64,000 nucleotides of DNA from Leptolyngbyaceae cyanobacterium (GCA_036703985.1 DATNQN010000070.1:1-64000), one strand, 5' to 3'. Shown: positions 1-9,510, counted from the stretch's first letter. Notes: a model not told the origin generated them from the letters alone. Numbers and translations: made by a program.

Positions 1-172
1 CGACTTTGTATCCCAAGAGTTGCGGGCGGCTGAAGATCCGGAATTTGAAACCTTCTATACTAAGAACATTCTTCTGAACGAGGGCATCCGCGCTTGGATG
101 TCTCCGGCGGATCAACCCCACGAACACTTTGTATTCCCTGAGGAGGTTCTACCGCGTGGTAACGCTCTCTAA
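1..172 (+). CDS. psbD: Photosystem II D2 protein, C-terminal fragment
   Basis: This is the last 56 codons of psbD, read from base 2 to a TAA at 170-172; the rest lies before the window. The visible peptide runs from [19 protein letters not shown] to [12 protein letters not shown], the highly conserved D2 C-terminus. D2 is the reaction-centre subunit that, with D1, carries the P680 chlorophylls, pheophytin and quinone QA in the thylakoid membrane. The gene overlaps the start of psbC by 17 bases, the usual cyanobacterial and plastid psbD-psbC arrangement, so the two are co-transcribed and probably translationally coupled. The identification is very secure although only the tail is present. Confidence 0.97.
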   Translation, partial: DFVSQELRAAEDPEFETFYTKNILLNEGIRAWMSPADQPHEHFVFPEEVLPRGNAL

Positions 173-1541
173 TACTTCTATGGTTGCGGGAAATCGCGAC
201 CAAGAATCATCCGGGTTTGCCTGGTGGGCTGGAAATGCCCGTCTGATTAACCTGTCCGGTAAACTGCTGGGCGCTCACGTTGCCCACGCTGGTCTGATCG
301 TGTTCTGGGCAGGAGCGATGACTTTGTTTGAAGTCGCTCATTTTACCCCAGACAAGCCCATGTACGAACAGGGCTTAATTCTGCTGCCTCACTTGGCTAC
401 CCAAGGTTGGGGTGTTGGCCCCGGTGGTGAAGTCATCAACACCTATCCCTACTTTGTGGTTGGTGTACTGCACCTGATTTCCTCTGCTGTTCTTGGTTTA
501 GGCGGTATTTATCACGCTGTTCGTGGCCCAGATACCTTAGAAGAATACTCCAGTTTCTTCGGGTATGACTGGAAAGACAAGAACAAAATGACCACCATTC
601 TAGGTTTCCACCTGATTGTATTGGGCATTGGCGCTTTGTTGCTGGTGGCTAAGGCAGTCTTCTTCGGTGGGCTATATGATACCTGGGCTCCTGGTGGTGG
701 TGATGTTCGTGTTATCACTAACCCGACACTCAACCCCGCTGTCATCTTTGGTTATTTAACGAAGTCTCCCTTCGGTGGAGATGGCTGGATCATCAGCGTC
801 AACAACCTGGAAGATGTGGTCGGCGGTCACATCTGGATTGGTTTGATTTGTATTGCTGGTGGTATTTGGCACATCCTCACCAAGCCTTTCGGTTGGGCGC
901 GTCGCGCTTTCATCTGGTCTGGAGAAGCTTATCTCTCCTACAGCTTGGGCGCTCTGTCCCTGATGGGTTTCATCGCTTCTTGTTTTGTCTGGTTTAACAA
1001 TACTGTTTATCCCAGCGAATTTTACGGCCCAACTAACGCGGAAGCTTCCCAAGCTCAAGCATTCACCTTCTTGGTGCGTGACCAACGCTTAGGTGCTAAC
1101 ATCGGTTCTGCTCAAGGCCCAACTGGTTTGGGTAAATACTTGATGCGCTCTCCCACTGGTGAAATCATCTTCGGTGGTGAAACTATGCGCTTCTGGGATT
1201 TCCGTGGCCCTTGGCTGGAACCCCTCCGTGGCCCCAACGGTTTGGATTTAGACAAACTGAAGAACGACGTTCAGCCTTGGCAAGTTCGTCGTGCGGCTGA
1301 ATACATGACTCACGCTCCTAACGGTTCTATCAACTCCGTAGGTGGTGTAATCACGGAAATTAACGGTTTCAACTACGTTAACCCCCGTGCATGGCTGTCA
1401 ACTTCTCACTTCGTGTTGGGCTTCTTCTTCTTAGTCGGTCACCTGTGGCACGCTGGACGTGCTCGCGCTGCGGCTGCCGGCTTTGAAAAAGGTATCGATC
1501 GCGAAACTGAGCCAGTGCTGTTCATGAATGACATTGACTAA
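156..1541 (+). CDS. psbC: Photosystem II CP43 chlorophyll-binding protein
   Basis: CP43 is the inner antenna of photosystem II: it binds chlorophyll a with six membrane spans and supplies ligands to the oxygen-evolving Mn cluster. The motif [14 protein letters not shown] holds the residues equivalent to CP43 Glu354 and Arg357, and the paired antenna histidines ([16 protein letters not shown]) are present. I chose the GTG at 156 ([13 protein letters not shown]) because a perfect AGGAGG lies at 141-146, nine bases upstream, and it yields 461 residues, as in other cyanobacteria. An in-frame ATG at 129 would add YSLRRFYR, which resembles plastid precursors, but it lies inside psbD and upstream of that ribosome site. 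A strong terminator follows. Confidence 0.98.
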   Translation: MVTLSNTSMVAGNRDQESSGFAWWAGNARLINLSGKLLGAHVAHAGLIVFWAGAMTLFEVAHFTPDKPMYEQGLILLPHLATQGWGVGPGGEVINTYPYFVVGVLHLISSAVLGLGGIYHAVRGPDTLEEYSSFFGYDWKDKNKMTTILGFHLIVLGIGALLLVAKAVFFGGLYDTWAPGGGDVRVITNPTLNPAVIFGYLTKSPFGGDGWIISVNNLEDVVGGHIWIGLICIAGGIWHILTKPFGWARRAFIWSGEAYLSYSLGALSLMGFIASCFVWFNNTVYPSEFYGPTNAEASQAQAFTFLVRDQRLGANIGSAQGPTGLGKYLMRSPTGEIIFGGETMRFWDFRGPWLEPLRGPNGLDLDKLKNDVQPWQVRRAAEYMTHAPNGSINSVGGVITEINGFNYVNPRAWLSTSHFVLGFFFLVGHLWHAGRARAAAAGFEKGIDRETEPVLFMNDID

Positions 1542-1587
1542 TCTGTCAATGTAATTAAGTTTTCTGTTTTCTTGCATAGTGACTCGA

Positions 1588-1615
1588 CTCCTGCCAAACG
1601 GCAGGAGCTTTTTTT
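1588..1615 (+). terminator. Rho-independent terminator of psbDC
   Basis: An 8-bp perfect stem (CTCCTGCC / GGCAGGAG) with an AAAC loop is followed by CTTTTTTT, 47 bases after the psbC stop. This is a classic intrinsic terminator closing the psbD-psbC transcript. Confidence 0.9.
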
Positions 1616-1704
1616 ATGTTTTGGCGATCGGTGCAGTTTAATATATATATATGAGAAATTCGCTGTTTGACAACTAATCGTTAGTTATTCAACTTTCAAT
1701 TGCT

Positions 1705-1890
1705 ATGCAGGATTCTAATTTTACAGGTGCGTTGGAATGGACGGTGGAAGCTAAAATCAAGCTGAAAAAGATTCCTTTTTTTGTTCGTTCTCAAGCTCGA
1801 CAGCGTATTGAGCAGTTAGCACGTGAGGCTGAGTTGGATGTAGTAACGGCTGATATTGTTGACCAAGCGCGGGTGGAATTTGGGCAATAG
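1705..1890 (+). CDS. Stand-alone PCP_red-domain small protein
   Basis: This is a 61-residue protein consisting almost entirely of the domain found at the C-terminus of light-independent protochlorophyllide reductase subunit B. The hallmark stretch is [19 protein letters not shown] followed by the helix ending in ARVEFGQ. It aligns with the tail of ChlB encoded at 4674-6200 in this window ([20 protein letters not shown]). In ChlB this segment lies near the substrate-binding cavity of the DPOR complex; what the free-standing form does is not established from sequence. It starts with ATG and has no clear Shine-Dalgarno. It lies alone between the psbDC terminator and an AT-rich island, in the same direction as psbDC. 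Family assignment is firm; function is open. Confidence 0.82.
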   Translation: MQDSNFTGALEWTVEAKIKLKKIPFFVRSQARQRIEQLAREAELDVVTADIVDQARVEFGQ

Positions 1891-2053
1891 TATTTAGAAG
1901 TAAAATTAAAGAGCGCAGAAGTTGGGAGTTTGGTTTTGTATATGGGGTGAAATGCCGATCGCAAATATTTTTCCTATTCTCCCAACTTTAATATTTTCAT
2001 AGTCAATTAAATTTATCTTAAAGCCTGTTTGTAAAGAGAATCTTAAATACAGT

Positions 2054-2081
2054 AGTGGTTTGTTAGCGCGTAACGCACCAC
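2054..2081. repeat. Short palindromic dispersed-type repeat
   Basis: GTGG ... GTTAGCGCGTAAC ... CCAC forms a nested inverted repeat (GTTAGCGCGTAAC core with GTGG/CCAC ends). GCGTTACGCG-type hairpins like this are scattered in many cyanobacterial genomes. It sits in the 295-base gap 1891-2185, which otherwise shows no gene that I can support. Confidence 0.5.
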
Positions 2082-2185
2082 AGGAAGAAAACGAATTTCT
2101 GCGGTATGCAATAAAATATTGCCATCATACGTTTCTTTATTTCTAAAGGAAATTGGTTCGCTATATTACTCCTGTAAGGGTGTGG

Positions 2186-3502
2186 CTAATAGTTATTAAC
2201 TTTTAAATTAATAATTTTATTCAAATCTTTAGTTGAATTAGCTTCACGAACAGCCCTGCTGGTTAAATTTTCTTTGCTATACTTGCTATACTTATGTTTT
2301 TTATCACAAGTTTGAATTAAAGATTTATACATCTCTTTAATTTCTATATCTTGTGAAATGTGATAAGGTAACTCGATTATGGCGTACCTGTAATATATTC
2401 TTTCTAGTAATTTTGAATCACTAATAATTTTTTTGAAATTTTCCTCGAAATTTTCAACAGGGCTAGGGCTAGAATTATTTATTTTACCATTATTTTTGAG
2501 GCTTTCCCAATCTTTTCTAACCAGATCCAAAACTTCAACTAACTTTTCTTCTAACCCGATTAAATCTTTATGAAATTTTTCAAAAATATCTTGTTTCTGT
2601 TGATTTTTTAGAGAATTAACGATTTGTTTCGGTATCCAATAGCCAAGGACTGTTTCTACTCCATAATCTCCCAGGATATCTGTCCGTATAGTTTTATTTA
2701 AATTGTATAACTTATATATTTTATATATGTCTTTTTTAAAGTATCTTATTGTGAGAGATTTTTTAGCTTTAGTAACGTTAATTTCACGTTCCCCTTCACC
2801 CAAAATATCTTTTATTTCCTGCTCTTCAGAGTCCGAGCTTTTATTTTGTTTAATCAATTCGTAAAACACATTAAAAGATAATTTTTCATCCCATTTGTGA
2901 ACTAAATAACCACATTTCAATAGATAGTATTCAAATAAATAGTCATTTTCGTCATTAATATGTTGCTCAAAATCTTCTATATAATCGAATTCTTCTAATT
3001 TTTCAATCAGAGTAAAGTCTCTTTTCAGATTAGACAAATCGATAAAAAACTTACTTATAGAATCGGGTTCTTGGGTATCAATCAGTAATTCTAAATTTCC
3101 CCATTGACCACTTAATCCATTTTCGGTTATGTTCGCCGAACCTACTACTAAACTTCCTCTATAAAAACTTTTGTGTACTGATAAACAATATGCCTTGGGG
3201 TGGAACAAATAATATTTATTAAAAATATATAATTGAGTAGCTATTTGCTGTTTTACGCACAATAACCACTTTAATAATTCTTCTTTGCCAATTTTGAGGG
3301 CATCTCCTCTATCTACATAGATATCTAAGCTTACAAGCTGAATATTTTGATTCTTGATTTCATCGATTAATCTTTTTATAGATTCTGGATTAAAATAACA
3401 ACTAACAATTGTTAAATTATATGTCTTATTTTGCTCTACGCCCTTTTGAAGTAAATTAACTAATTTACATATTTTGTTTTGATGAACTAATAAATTTGAC
3501 AT
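2186..3502 (-). CDS. PLD-superfamily protein, single HKD-type motif
   Basis: The N-terminal half looks like a phospholipase D superfamily nuclease fold. HPK at residues 101-103 (His101, Lys103) is followed by GSANITENGL at 121-130 and WGNLELL at 134-140, the HxK...GSxN...E pattern. The aspartate of the textbook HKD motif is a serine (108). Only one motif copy is seen, so an active enzyme would need to dimerise, as known for Nuc and the restriction enzyme BfiI. The C-terminal roughly 290 residues are Lys/Glu-rich and unrecognised. The coding sequence is markedly AT-rich compared with flanking psbC and chlB, which suggests acquisition. A defence nuclease is possible but unproven; no methylase or partner gene is adjacent. 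Confidence 0.62.
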   Translation of the reverse strand: MSNLLVHQNKICKLVNLLQKGVEQNKTYNLTIVSCYFNPESIKRLIDEIKNQNIQLVSLDIYVDRGDALKIGKEELLKWLLCVKQQIATQLYIFNKYYLFHPKAYCLSVHKSFYRGSLVVGSANITENGLSGQWGNLELLIDTQEPDSISKFFIDLSNLKRDFTLIEKLEEFDYIEDFEQHINDENDYLFEYYLLKCGYLVHKWDEKLSFNVFYELIKQNKSSDSEEQEIKDILGEGEREINVTKAKKSLTIRYFKKDIYKIYKLYNLNKTIRTDILGDYGVETVLGYWIPKQIVNSLKNQQKQDIFEKFHKDLIGLEEKLVEVLDLVRKDWESLKNNGKINNSSPSPVENFEENFKKIISDSKLLERIYYRYAIIELPYHISQDIEIKEMYKSLIQTCDKKHKYSKYSKENLTSRAVREANSTKDLNKIINLKVNNY

Positions 3503-3569
3503 TTTACTTAAATAAAAGTTTTAACTTATTTTACTGGATATATCACTCTAGCAAAAAGCACCATCAATT

Positions 3570-4064
3570 CTATTCCTTTTCCCACTCGCTCGGTTCCCCA
3601 GGATAGAAAGAATCTTCTTGAATTTGAGATAAACTGTACGGACATTCTAATGGAAAAGTACGACGAGATAATTCTGTTTCCTTTACAGCCAATTCTACAC
3701 CTTTAATATAAGCTTTTTGTAGCGCCTCTTCCAAATAAGGTTTTAAACTTGGATTACTTTCTAATAGTTCGGAAACATCCAGACGTTGAATGCGAATTGT
3801 TGCTAACCAACTCCGACTACGACGTTCGGATTGATATTCCCATTTTAGTACATGTCCGATTAGCAAGCTTAAACAATTTCGCAGTTCTTGGCGTTGCTGT
3901 TTTCCTAAAGATTCTATTTCCTCAATTAAATTTAGTAAGTCAAGCTGTTTCCATTTTTGGTTGCGTAGTAAAGCCGCTTGTTCCTGCGTCCAGGCGTAAA
4001 AATCTTTTTCGTAAACGTTTGATGAAGGCATTAATCTTTCTGGGTTAGTTTCGGGTGCGTGCAT
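3570..4064 (-). CDS. DUF29 domain protein
   Basis: A 164-residue protein of the DUF29 family, which is multi-copy in cyanobacteria. Typical features are YEKDFYAWTQEQAALLR near the start, LIEEIESLGKQQRQEL, HVLKWEYQ and SRSWLATIR in the middle, and FPLECPYSLSQI near the end. Its molecular function is unknown. The ATG at 4064 has AAGGTGG about nine bases upstream; family members usually begin near MPSSNVYEKDFYAW (4031), but that ATG has no comparable ribosome site. It is the middle member of a leftward row with the PLD-like gene downstream and a toxin-antitoxin pair upstream. The family call is secure; the exact start is less so. Confidence 0.85.
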   Translation of the reverse strand: MHAPETNPERLMPSSNVYEKDFYAWTQEQAALLRNQKWKQLDLLNLIEEIESLGKQQRQELRNCLSLLIGHVLKWEYQSERRSRSWLATIRIQRLDVSELLESNPSLKPYLEEALQKAYIKGVELAVKETELSRRTFPLECPYSLSQIQEDSFYPGEPSEWEKE

Positions 4065-4100
4065 TGATATTTCCCACCTTAATCTAACAAACTAATGTTT

Positions 4101-4382
4101 TTAATATACCTCATCGTGAGAACCAATATCTATTAAAAGTATTAGTTCTTCACCAGACTCTTCATCTGTAGCCAAAGAAAAAATAATTCGACAATCATAT
4201 TCAACCCAACAAGCCCAAAGTCCCTCCAAATTTCCTCGCAGTTTATGAGATTTCAGTGAAGGGGCAAAAGGATCGGTTTCCAAAAGTTCTAAAACTTCAA
4301 AAATTTTGTCCTGCAATTGAGGATGTTTGCGAATCAGGCGCTTGAATGCTCGACGAAAGCTATTATCCCAAACTAATGTCAT
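4101..4382 (-). CDS. RelE/ParE-superfamily toxin (YafQ-like)
   Basis: A 93-residue protein of the RelE/StbE toxin superfamily, ribosome-associated or free mRNA interferases. The pattern is typical: a basic N-terminal helix (FRRAFKRLIRKHPQLQ), then FAPSLKSHKLRGNLEGLWACW, EYDCRIIFSL and a C-terminal IDIGSHDEVY, as in YafQ/RelE (KLxGxLxGxW, YRIIF, GxHDEVY). Its ATG overlaps the stop of the upstream gene as ATGA, giving tight translational coupling with the presumed antitoxin. Length and motifs are complete, so it is likely functional. I infer a chromosomal type II toxin-antitoxin module in an accessory stretch. Confidence 0.85.
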   Translation of the reverse strand: MTLVWDNSFRRAFKRLIRKHPQLQDKIFEVLELLETDPFAPSLKSHKLRGNLEGLWACWVEYDCRIIFSLATDEESGEELILLIDIGSHDEVY

Positions 4383-4600
4383 TCTTCGCTCAACAAATCT
4401 GCTTTCAAATCTGCTAATGTTCCGCGTTTAGCTGTTTTTGATTTCATTGCTGCTAAAGTTTGAGAAGCATTTTCAGCTATCTCTGCCCGTTTCTTTTGTA
4501 TGCGCCGCTTTTGAATGAGTTCAATTAATAAATCTTGGTCTTCTGGGGAAAGGGCTTCAACATATTCAACCACAGTTTGAAATGTTACAGAGTTGCCCAT
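4379..4600 (-). CDS. Putative antitoxin partner of RelE-type toxin
   Basis: A small acidic/basic protein of 73 residues from the ATG at 4600 (MGNSVTFQTVVEYVEALSP); a TTG at 4615 would add five residues. The first half (VVEYVEALSPEDQDLLIELI) resembles the N-terminal helices of small cyanobacterial antitoxins, and the Lys/Ala-rich tail is probably the toxin-wrapping, partly disordered segment. The 4-base ATGA overlap with the toxin and antitoxin-first order are characteristic of type II systems. I cannot see a clear ribbon-helix-helix or AbrB motif, so the DNA-binding class is left open. Confidence 0.72.
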   Translation of the reverse strand: MGNSVTFQTVVEYVEALSPEDQDLLIELIQKRRIQKKRAEIAENASQTLAAMKSKTAKRGTLADLKADLLSEE

Positions 4601-4636
4601 TTTTCCAATCTCCAAACTCCGAAGAACTTTACTGGC

Positions 4637-4665
4637 AGTAAGGTGGGCATTACACCCACCTTACT
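4637..4665. repeat. Hairpin repeat downstream of chlB
   Basis: An 11-bp perfect inverted repeat (AGTAAGGTGGG / CCCACCTTACT) lies nine bases past the chlB stop and between chlB and the antitoxin gene start. It lacks a clean T-run, but could stabilise or end the chlB transcript. The GGTGGG...CCCACC sequence also recurs after putA (32901-32923), so it may belong to a dispersed repeat family. Confidence 0.6.
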
Positions 4666-4673
4666 ATTATAAT

Positions 4674-6200
4674 TTACGCCCCTACTGCTTCCTTCGCAGC
4701 GTACATCACCTCAACGGTAATTTGCCCGATGTTTCTTTCGCGGGCAAACTTTTCGGTATTACGCTTCACTTTACCGCGCACGAAACCGGGAATTTTATTC
4801 AATTCTGCTTGTGCTTCTCTCGTCCAACCAAGATCGGAATCAGCAGAAATTCCCTTAGTAATTACTTCTTTGGTATCGTGTCCGCCGAAGATTTCTAGCA
4901 GGTGATCTTCCATCCCCAAAGTAAAGGAATTGTAGATCAAATCAACGATTTGATTTGTGCCTTCATAACCCATAAAAGGTTTGTAACCTATAGGGAAGTT
5001 TTGAATGTGAATTGGTGCTGCAATAACACCGCAGGGAATATCCAAACGTTTACCGACGTGGCGTTCCATTTGAGTGCCGAAAATCGCGGAAGGTTCTACT
5101 CGCGCGATCGCATCTCCAATTTGACCATGATCTTCAGTGATAATTACTTCATCGCAGTACTCGCTAACCTGTTCCCGGAACCATTCAGCATCGTATTTGC
5201 AATAAGTACCAGCCCAAACTACGTGAATTCCCATTTCTCGTGCCAAAATTTTGGTAATGGCGGCGGCGTGAGTGCTATCGCCAAACACCACGGCTTTTTT
5301 ACCAGTTAAGTTTTGGCAGTCAATGGAACGAGAAAACCAAGCAGCTTGGGAAACGTGCAATGTTTGTTCGTTGATGTAATCTTCGTAATCAACATCAGCA
5401 CCTTGGGCGTTAATTACTTCTTGAATTTTGCGAAGACAACGAGCAGTTTCTACCACACCCATTGGGGTGATATCTATATAAGGTGTGCCGAATTCTTCTT
5501 GCAAATATTTAGCTGCCATTAACCCGATTTCCCGATAAGGAACTAGGTTAAACCAAGCTTTCGGCAGATTCTTTAAGTTGTTAACGGAAGCACCTTCAGG
5601 TATTACTTGATTTACTTCAATTCCTAAATCTGCCATTAACCGTTTTAGTTCGGTGCAGTCGTGTTGGTTATGGAAACCGAGAGTAGTAATACCGATGATA
5701 TTAACGGAAGGTTTTTCAGTTTTTCCTGCTGGTAAGTTGCCTTGTTTGCGTGCTTTTTCGATATAATATTGGACGATTTGATGCAAAGTGCGATCGGCTG
5801 CTTGCAATTCGTTAACGCGATAGTGATTCACATCTGCCAACATCACGTCGCCTTTGGCATCTAGTTGAGCGCGATCGACAAAGTTTTGTAAATCTTCTTG
5901 CAAAATACTTGACGTGCAAGTCGGAGTCAGCACGATCAAATCTGGGTTTTCTTCCTGATCCTTGCGAGTGATATTATCTACCACTCTTTCTTGAGAACCG
6001 CGTGCGAGAACGTGGCGATCGACGATACTGGCTGTTACAGGGGTAAAATTTCTCTCCCGTTCTAACATCGATCGCATTACGTTGAAATAATCATCTCCCA
6101 ACGGCGCGTGCATGATCGCGTGGACATTTTTAAATGAACTGGCGATGCGAAGCGTACCAATGTGGGCGGGTCCTGCATACATCCAGTAAGCCAATTTCAT
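4674..6200 (-). CDS. chlB: Light-independent protochlorophyllide reductase subunit B
   Basis: ChlB pairs with ChlN as the catalytic component of dark-operative protochlorophyllide oxidoreductase, which reduces ring D of protochlorophyllide with electrons from the ChlL Fe protein, allowing chlorophyll synthesis in darkness. The 508 residues start at [13 protein letters not shown]; the ATG at 6200 has AAGGGAG upstream, and the in-frame extension to 6227 is not family-like. Asp36 (APLGDDYF) and Cys95 (TPTCTSSI), the two ChlB ligands of the inter-subunit 4Fe-4S cluster, are both at the expected positions. The C-terminal PCP_red domain ([18 protein letters not shown]) is present. chlL and chlN are not in this window. 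Confidence 0.97.
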   Translation of the reverse strand: MKLAYWMYAGPAHIGTLRIASSFKNVHAIMHAPLGDDYFNVMRSMLERERNFTPVTASIVDRHVLARGSQERVVDNITRKDQEENPDLIVLTPTCTSSILQEDLQNFVDRAQLDAKGDVMLADVNHYRVNELQAADRTLHQIVQYYIEKARKQGNLPAGKTEKPSVNIIGITTLGFHNQHDCTELKRLMADLGIEVNQVIPEGASVNNLKNLPKAWFNLVPYREIGLMAAKYLQEEFGTPYIDITPMGVVETARCLRKIQEVINAQGADVDYEDYINEQTLHVSQAAWFSRSIDCQNLTGKKAVVFGDSTHAAAITKILAREMGIHVVWAGTYCKYDAEWFREQVSEYCDEVIITEDHGQIGDAIARVEPSAIFGTQMERHVGKRLDIPCGVIAAPIHIQNFPIGYKPFMGYEGTNQIVDLIYNSFTLGMEDHLLEIFGGHDTKEVITKGISADSDLGWTREAQAELNKIPGFVRGKVKRNTEKFARERNIGQITVEVMYAAKEAVGA

Positions 6201-6478
6201 AAACCGTTCTCCCTTGCGCTGATACAAATGAATGATGTTCGATCGATCTGAACAATGAGTGCTTGATTATCTAACCGTTTCTGATTTTCTCTCAAGATGA
6301 AGGTCTAGTGAGTAGAAACTAAGAAAGACTTTCGATCTACTCTCAATCGCTGAAACGATGATAGTTGATAGGGATTTAGCTTAAAACTAAAACAACTTCC
6401 CGATTGTTTAATGGCAACAATTCTTAACCTTTTGCGACGTTTCTTATCGATTTGCCATTAGTTAATAGTAAATAATAA

Positions 6479-8068
6479 CTAGGTATTAATTCCTGCAACC
6501 CTCCCCTCTGGCAGAGCAATTATATTTAATTTTGCTGGCAAATCTGTAAGATTATCGATCGGAATCAGCTTTCTTAAAAAAGGTTGATAAGAAAATAGTT
6601 GATAGCCTTTTTCTAGTAAAAATTCTGCTACGGGTAAGTTACTATTTTGTACGCCACTAATTACATTTTCGTATATAATTAATGGCGCAAATTGTGTTAA
6701 AATCGTTTCACTGCCCAGTAAAACTGACATTTCATGACCTTCAGCATCAATTTTGAGTAAATCTACTCGATTTAAATTTTCTTTCTCTACTAAACTATCG
6801 AGAGTAAAACAAGCTACTTTTTGCAATTTTTCAGGCGATATCTCTGCCGCATCTTCATCAGATATGATGGCGTTATACTCGTTAGAAACTTCCAATTGTA
6901 AGTTAATAAATCCATTGCGATCGCTGGCAGCACCAGCACAAACTTTTACCCAATTTATCTCATTTATCCTACAAGTTTCTGACAAACAGCTAACACCACC
7001 AAAAAATGGTTCAACCGCTAACACGCAACCGGAACTTCCTACTTTTTGGGCAGCGCTAAATGTATAAACTCCTACATTAGCACCCACATCAATTACTGTC
7101 ATTCCCGGTTCAATCCAATGACGCCAAAATTCAATTTCATTTTCAAACCAATCACCTTCGGCTAGCAATACGCTAGTGACAATACTGCAAAGGCTCGCTT
7201 CTACTGTTAAGATTAAATTATTCTCGAAAGGTACATAAGTAAAAGCGCTATTGGATTCTAAATTAGTCCATTGCCAATTTATTTGATTAGGGTTTTGCTG
7301 GCGTAAACTCCGACCTTTTTGTAAAAATGATTGGGCGATTATCGGCTGTTTCAAATCTCGATAAATTAAGTGCAAAGCTTGCCATATTTTTGCATCTTCT
7401 GGCGCTATTTTACTGGCACGATGTAAATATAACACTCCTTCCATTTGATTGTTGAGAATGCTGGCAACTCCTAACTTTAAGTTACTTGTAGGGGAATCAG
7501 GTAAAATTTGAATAGCTAAATGGAGGGCGCGAAGTCCAAAATCATAAAATACGCTTGTAGAGTAACAAAGAACTTGACTGATTAATAAAATAGATTGTTG
7601 ATAGCTGTTTTCTGCCGCGATGATTTGAGAAATTTCTAAATCACCAAGTTTGGTTGAATTAACAGGAAAATAAACCAGTCCTGGTAATAATTTTTGGTTC
7701 TCGGTATAAGCAAGAGGCAGAATTTTTAGAAAAGTGGTAAGCGCTAAGTCGATCGCAGATTGTATTTGACCGATCGCAGCCAAAACCAAAGCCAAGTGCG
7801 CCGCACACAACGGATACTCATCTAAAGCTTCTTCTCTATTTAATGCTTCTGTAGCAATTCCCAAATAAAACTCCCGTTGAGATAAATCTTCGCTATTTTC
7901 GGCTTCGATTAATGCAAAAACGGCAAAGTTATTAAAATCTCGGCCAGAAGTGGGATTATCTAAAGATGTATCGGCAAGTAGAATTCTAATTTGATCTAAA
8001 AGTTCTGACGACAGAGAAGCCGAAAGGTTTTGCAGGTATTGCCAATAATCAGAAACAGAACTTTCCAT
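6479..8068 (-). CDS. TPR-containing FkbM-family methyltransferase
   Basis: A 529-residue two-part protein. Residues about 1-270 are helical and repeat-like (for example AAHLALVLAAIGQIQSAIDL and LYLHRASKIAPEDAKIWQAL), consistent with degenerate TPR helices. Residues about 310-500 form an FkbM-type SAM-dependent methyltransferase: VIDVGANVGVYTF is the SAM-binding motif I, VLAVEPF the acidic loop, and DLLKIDAEGHEM the conserved FkbM motif. Such enzymes methylate sugars or other secondary-metabolite hydroxyls, often in glycan gene clusters; the substrate is unknown here. It is a single gene with no glycan neighbours, followed by a palindromic repeat toward rph. Confidence 0.85.
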   Translation of the reverse strand: MESSVSDYWQYLQNLSASLSSELLDQIRILLADTSLDNPTSGRDFNNFAVFALIEAENSEDLSQREFYLGIATEALNREEALDEYPLCAAHLALVLAAIGQIQSAIDLALTTFLKILPLAYTENQKLLPGLVYFPVNSTKLGDLEISQIIAAENSYQQSILLISQVLCYSTSVFYDFGLRALHLAIQILPDSPTSNLKLGVASILNNQMEGVLYLHRASKIAPEDAKIWQALHLIYRDLKQPIIAQSFLQKGRSLRQQNPNQINWQWTNLESNSAFTYVPFENNLILTVEASLCSIVTSVLLAEGDWFENEIEFWRHWIEPGMTVIDVGANVGVYTFSAAQKVGSSGCVLAVEPFFGGVSCLSETCRINEINWVKVCAGAASDRNGFINLQLEVSNEYNAIISDEDAAEISPEKLQKVACFTLDSLVEKENLNRVDLLKIDAEGHEMSVLLGSETILTQFAPLIIYENVISGVQNSNLPVAEFLLEKGYQLFSYQPFLRKLIPIDNLTDLPAKLNIIALPEGRVAGINT

Positions 8069-8113
8069 AAACTAAATAATTTGAGAAATAGGAAATTGGC
8101 TATAAAAGAACTT

Positions 8114-8176
8114 TTTGTAGTAAGGACTTTAGTCATCTCAATATCAGGATATAAGGACTAAAGTCCTTACTACAAA
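8114..8176. repeat. Inverted-repeat element, TAGTAAGGACTTTAGTC family
   Basis: The arm TTTGTAGTAAGGACTTTAGTC (8114-8134) is matched in reverse complement by the arm at 8155-8176, with a 20-base spacer. Related copies are at 30811-30864 (inside a coding sequence) and 56158-56181 (one arm only). It lies in the gap between the convergent-spaced stop of rph and start of the FkbM gene. I interpret it as a small palindromic dispersed repeat. Confidence 0.75.
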
Positions 8177-8187
8177 CCTCAAGTTTT

Positions 8188-8904
8188 TTACTGCAAAGCT
8201 TCTCGTTGCGCTTCTAGTAATTCCTTAATACCTTTTTCCGCTAAATCCAAAATTCCGTTAAGCTGAGTACGACTGAAAAAGTTATTTTCGGCGGTTCCTT
8301 GGATTTCAATAATGGCAAGTTCTTCGTTCATCACCACGTTGAAATCAACATCAGCGGCGACATCTTCGGGATAGTTTAAATCTAAATACGGTTCACCTTG
8401 CAAAAGTCCCACAGAAACAGCAGCGATTTGGTGAACGATCGGCGATCGCACTAGCTTACCTTCTTTTACCAATTTTGCGATCGCATCCGCAAGAGCCACA
8501 AACGCGCCAGTAATCGCCGTAGTGCGAGTACCCGCATCCGCCTGCAATACATCCGCATCTACAATAACCGTCCTCTCTCCCAACGCTTGCAAATCCAAAG
8601 CAGCCCTCAAACTGCGTCCGATCAAGCGTTGAATCTCCTGCGTTCTTCCCGATAACTTCAAAAATTCTCGTTCTTGGCGTTGCAAAGTCGCGCTGGGAAG
8701 CATCCGATACTCAGCAGTTAACCAACCCTTACCAGAACCTACTAAAAATTTGGGGACGCTCTCTTGAATACTAACATTGCACAGCACTTGCGTATCGCCG
8801 CAATGAGCAAGCACCGAACCTGCTGCAAAGCGAGTGAAGTTGCGTTCAAAACGAATCGGACGCAATTGGTAAGGTTGTCTGCCATCGGGACGCTGCCAGG
8901 ACAT
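8188..8904 (-). CDS. rph: Ribonuclease PH
   Basis: RNase PH is a phosphate-dependent 3'-5' exoribonuclease that trims tRNA precursors. The 238-residue sequence is full length. Recognisable segments are [17 protein letters not shown], the phosphate/RNA-binding arginines in [44 protein letters not shown], and the acidic [16 protein letters not shown] stretch holding catalytic aspartates. The protein acts in the cytoplasm as a ring-shaped hexamer in known family members. It lies 57 bases downstream of the adenylate kinase gene on the same strand and may be co-transcribed with it. Confidence 0.95.
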   Translation of the reverse strand: MSWQRPDGRQPYQLRPIRFERNFTRFAAGSVLAHCGDTQVLCNVSIQESVPKFLVGSGKGWLTAEYRMLPSATLQRQEREFLKLSGRTQEIQRLIGRSLRAALDLQALGERTVIVDADVLQADAGTRTTAITGAFVALADAIAKLVKEGKLVRSPIVHQIAAVSVGLLQGEPYLDLNYPEDVAADVDFNVVMNEELAIIEIQGTAENNFFSRTQLNGILDLAEKGIKELLEAQREALQ

Positions 8905-8961
8905 CGCACTTTGCCTCGAAACACCTAACCAGGATACAGCAATAAATATTAGATCGAGCCT

Positions 8962-9510
8962 CTACATAATTTTTTGTAAAATGTCTTGCTGCACTTTTTC
9001 AGCGGATTGGTTACCGTCGATCGTTAACAGCCTTTGGCGGCGTTCGTAATAATCTAGTATCAAGGCAGTTCTTTCTTGGAATAATTGAATGCGGCGCTGG
9101 ATGATTTCCGGTACATCGTCATCGCGCGATCGATCCAACGATCTGCTTATCAAGATCGATTCTGGCACATCCAACCAAATCGCCCAATCCAAATGCTGCT
9201 TCAAATCATCCAACAAAAAATCTAATTCCTCAGCTTGGAAAGCAGTGCGAGGATAACCATCGAGTACCCAACCATCTACCACATCGAACAACAGCAGCCG
9301 CAAACGCATGAATTCGATCATCGTAGGATCGGGTACTAACTCACCCTTGTCTACATAAGGCTGCGCTTGCAAACCCAAATCCGTACTAGTAGCGATCGCA
9401 CTTCGTAGTATATCGCCTGTAGAGATGGCAGGAACATTCAGATGAGTTGATAGTAATCGTGCTTGGGTTCCCTTTCCCGCACCTGCACCTCCCAAAATCA
9501 CCAGTCTCAC
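8962..9510 (-). CDS. adk: Adenylate kinase (short form)
   Basis: Converts ATP + AMP to 2 ADP. The P-loop GGAGAGKGTQ is intact, followed by the AMP-binding ISTGDILR, the nucleotide motif WVLDGYPRT and the core RSRDDDVPEIIQRRI. The protein is about 182 residues and has the short LID of cyanobacterial and eukaryotic-cytosolic types, with no zinc-binding cysteines. I chose the GTG at 9510 (MRLVILGGAG) because GGGAG lies nine bases upstream; the TTG at 9519 abuts the same site and is less likely. The aspartate-rich LID is a little divergent, and it may be one of two adk genes in the genome. The neighbour rph follows on the same strand. Confidence 0.92.
   Translation of the reverse strand: MRLVILGGAGAGKGTQARLLSTHLNVPAISTGDILRSAIATSTDLGLQAQPYVDKGELVPDPTMIEFMRLRLLLFDVVDGWVLDGYPRTAFQAEELDFLLDDLKQHLDWAIWLDVPESILISRSLDRSRDDDVPEIIQRRIQLFQERTALILDYYERRQRLLTIDGNQSAEKVQQDILQKIM

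Noticed and set aside
129-155. Upstream in-frame ATG for psbC giving a YSLRRFY N-terminus
   Set aside because: It resembles plastid psbC, but it lies inside psbD and before the AGGAGG site that fits the GTG at 156.
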